DNA of 5,807 nucleotides from an uncultured Bacilli bacterium. Its GTDB lineage: Bacteria; Bacillota_I; Bacilli_A; RF39; UBA660. Under the pieces are notes generated by a model. That model did no database searches, had not been told where the DNA came from, and was given only the letters and a program-made list of their open reading frames with translations. The translations under genes were made by a program, and so were the position numbers. Where the stretch lies: assembly GCA_947587115.1 (NCBI GenBank), contig CANPXY010000070.1, positions 1 to 5,807 on the forward strand, given 5' to 3'. Numbering within the stretch: position 1 is the first letter of the stretch; every line of letters begins with the position of its first letter. This document shows, one piece after another, positions 5,011 through 5,807 of the stretch.

Positions 5011-5178
5011 TTAACTCCATCGCTGAATGATTAAAAACTTTACAAAATAAAATATGATAAATACTAAATAAGTGAAGTCAACGATGTTCTTTTCCTTGAC
5101 CATAAAGAAGATCAAGGTCGTGATCGTAAGTAGAAAGACACTTGCGACAATGAATATCTCTTTTCGTTTTGCTGTCAT
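5011..5178 (-). CDS. 55-residue predicted two-helix membrane protein
   Basis: ATG 5178 has AGGAGA 5 nt upstream, an excellent ribosome-binding site, and the frame runs 55 codons to TAA at 5011. A basic start (MTAKRKE) leads into a first hydrophobic helix at about 8-26. A short charged turn, VKEKN (27-31), is followed by a second helix at about 36-51, and the protein ends IQRWS. The charge pattern suggests a hairpin with both ends in the cytoplasm (inference). I recognise no family. It lies between the methionyl-tRNA synthetase end and the tatD promoter. A TATAGT at 5244-5239 could be its -10, but I see no convincing -35. The strong site and helical pattern argue for a real gene; short length keeps confidence moderate. 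Confidence 0.7.
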   Translation of the reverse strand: MTAKRKEIFIVASVFLLTITTLIFFMVKEKNIVDFTYLVFIIFYFVKFLIIQRWS

Positions 5179-5248
5179 AATTTTCTCCTTTGCATTATTG
5201 TTTCAAATACTACGGATACTTCTTGGCACTACCTTTCCACTATAGCAC

Positions 5249-5285
5249 AAAAAAAATAAGAATCTAGTTTTTTCTTATTTTTTTT
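5249..5285 (-). terminator. AT-rich hairpin after the methionyl-tRNA synthetase end
   Basis: Arms of 14 bases (5249-5262 and 5272-5285) pair almost entirely by A-T around a 9-nt loop and supply T runs on both strands. It starts about 14 nt past the stop at 5300. The low GC of the stem makes it a weaker terminator than those in the paralog array, possibly bidirectional. Confidence 0.55.
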
Positions 5286-5299
5286 ATTTTACTTTACAA

Positions 5300-5807
5300 C
5301 TACTTCACATCGATTCTCTGGAATAGTACTTCGGCTTCATTTAACTTGGTGCCTTCTTTATAGTAACCGAAACGATCGAGGGTCTCATAGCCAGTAAGAT
5401 CTGTATTTAGTTGTTGGAAGATTTTGTCGGCGGTAGCATTCATGAATGGCTGCAACAAAACGGCTCCTTGGCGAATCGCTTCAACTAGATTGTAAAGAAC
5501 AGTCTTCAATCGATCTTGAGACGCTTCTTCCTTTGCTAAAATCCATGGTGCGGTCTCATCGATATATTTATTGCTTCTACGGAAAATCTCAAAGATATCA
5601 TCCATGGCACTGGCAATCTCGCCGATATCCTTTACCAGTTCCGAAGTATTTTCCGCTACGTTGGTAGTGCCATTTGCACTTTCATCCACAGCCGTATTGA
5701 TGCCGTCGATGGATTCTGTAATGCTTGCCATCAACTGTTTCAAATTGATGGACATATCGTTGAAACGGGTAACAATCTCATTGACATGGACGGCATCATC
5801 ATTATAC
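5300..5807 (-). CDS. metG: Partial frame: chemotaxis-receptor tail fused to methionyl-tRNA synthetase C-terminus
   Basis: The frame is open from the window edge (5' end missing) to TAG at 5300; 168 residues are visible. Residues 1 to about 62 resemble the distal signalling helix of a methyl-accepting chemotaxis protein: VNEIVTRFNDMS, then SITESIDGINTAVDESANGT and VAENTSELVKDI. From about 70 the sequence is the alpha-helical anticodon-binding domain of methionyl-tRNA synthetase: FEIFRRSNKYIDETAPW (72-88), LAKEE, RLKTVLYNLVEAIR, LLQPFMNATADKIFQQL, ending VLFQRIDVK. There is no appended tRNA-binding domain, as in short forms of the enzyme. The tatD and 3D genes downstream match the native metS locus of Bacillus, so the synthetase part belongs here. 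The receptor part has no known reason to precede it, and catalytic HIGH and KMSKS regions are not visible. An assembly join near the edge is as likely as a true fusion. Confidence 0.8.
   Translation of the reverse strand, partial: YNDDAVHVNEIVTRFNDMSINLKQLMASITESIDGINTAVDESANGTTNVAENTSELVKDIGEIASAMDDIFEIFRRSNKYIDETAPWILAKEEASQDRLKTVLYNLVEAIRQGAVLLQPFMNATADKIFQQLNTDLTGYETLDRFGYYKEGTKLNEAEVLFQRIDVK

Overview
The window is AT-rich DNA from a low-GC Bacillota, probably an uncultured Bacilli/Erysipelotrichia-like or other gut-type lineage (inference). Reasons: near-consensus sigma-A promoters, purine-rich Shine-Dalgarno sites, U-tract terminators, TGG for Trp, and the gene order methionyl-tRNA synthetase - TatD nuclease - 3D-domain protein, which matches metS-yabD-yabE of Bacillus. 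Every supported gene is on the minus strand, so transcription runs from high to low coordinates.

Right part (3560-5807), housekeeping block: an open frame enters from the window edge, encodes the tail of a methyl-accepting chemotaxis protein, and passes in frame into the C-terminal anticodon-binding part of methionyl-tRNA synthetase. It is either a gene fusion or an assembly chimera. An AT-rich terminator hairpin follows, then a 55-residue two-helix membrane protein, tatD with its own promoter, and a small membrane-anchored or exported 3D-domain protein whose promoter lies in the end of tatD. A perfect 24-bp tandem repeat that looks like a doubled terminator closes the block.

Left part (146-3468), accessory block: four paralogous exported proteins of 206-219 residues with SipW/TasA/camelysin-like N-termini. 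In transcription order they are A (2848-3468), B (2018-2677), C (971-1630) and D (175-801). All four have a probable terminator of their own just downstream. B and C have identical -35 and -10 consensus promoters (TTGACA-N17-TATAAT), a conserved 14-bp palindrome upstream, strong ribosome-binding sites and two terminators each. They are about 87% identical and arose from a roughly 1.05-kb tandem duplication. The scar is a degraded chimera between them (1783-1871), half resembling the 3' end of A and half the 5' end of D. The ancestral order was therefore probably A-B-D.

The paralogs look like abundant surface or matrix proteins. Neither a SipW-type signal peptidase nor a sortase is in the window, so how they are processed is unknown. 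Bases 1-145 hold no supportable gene. No tRNA, rRNA, CRISPR array, IS element or riboswitch was seen.
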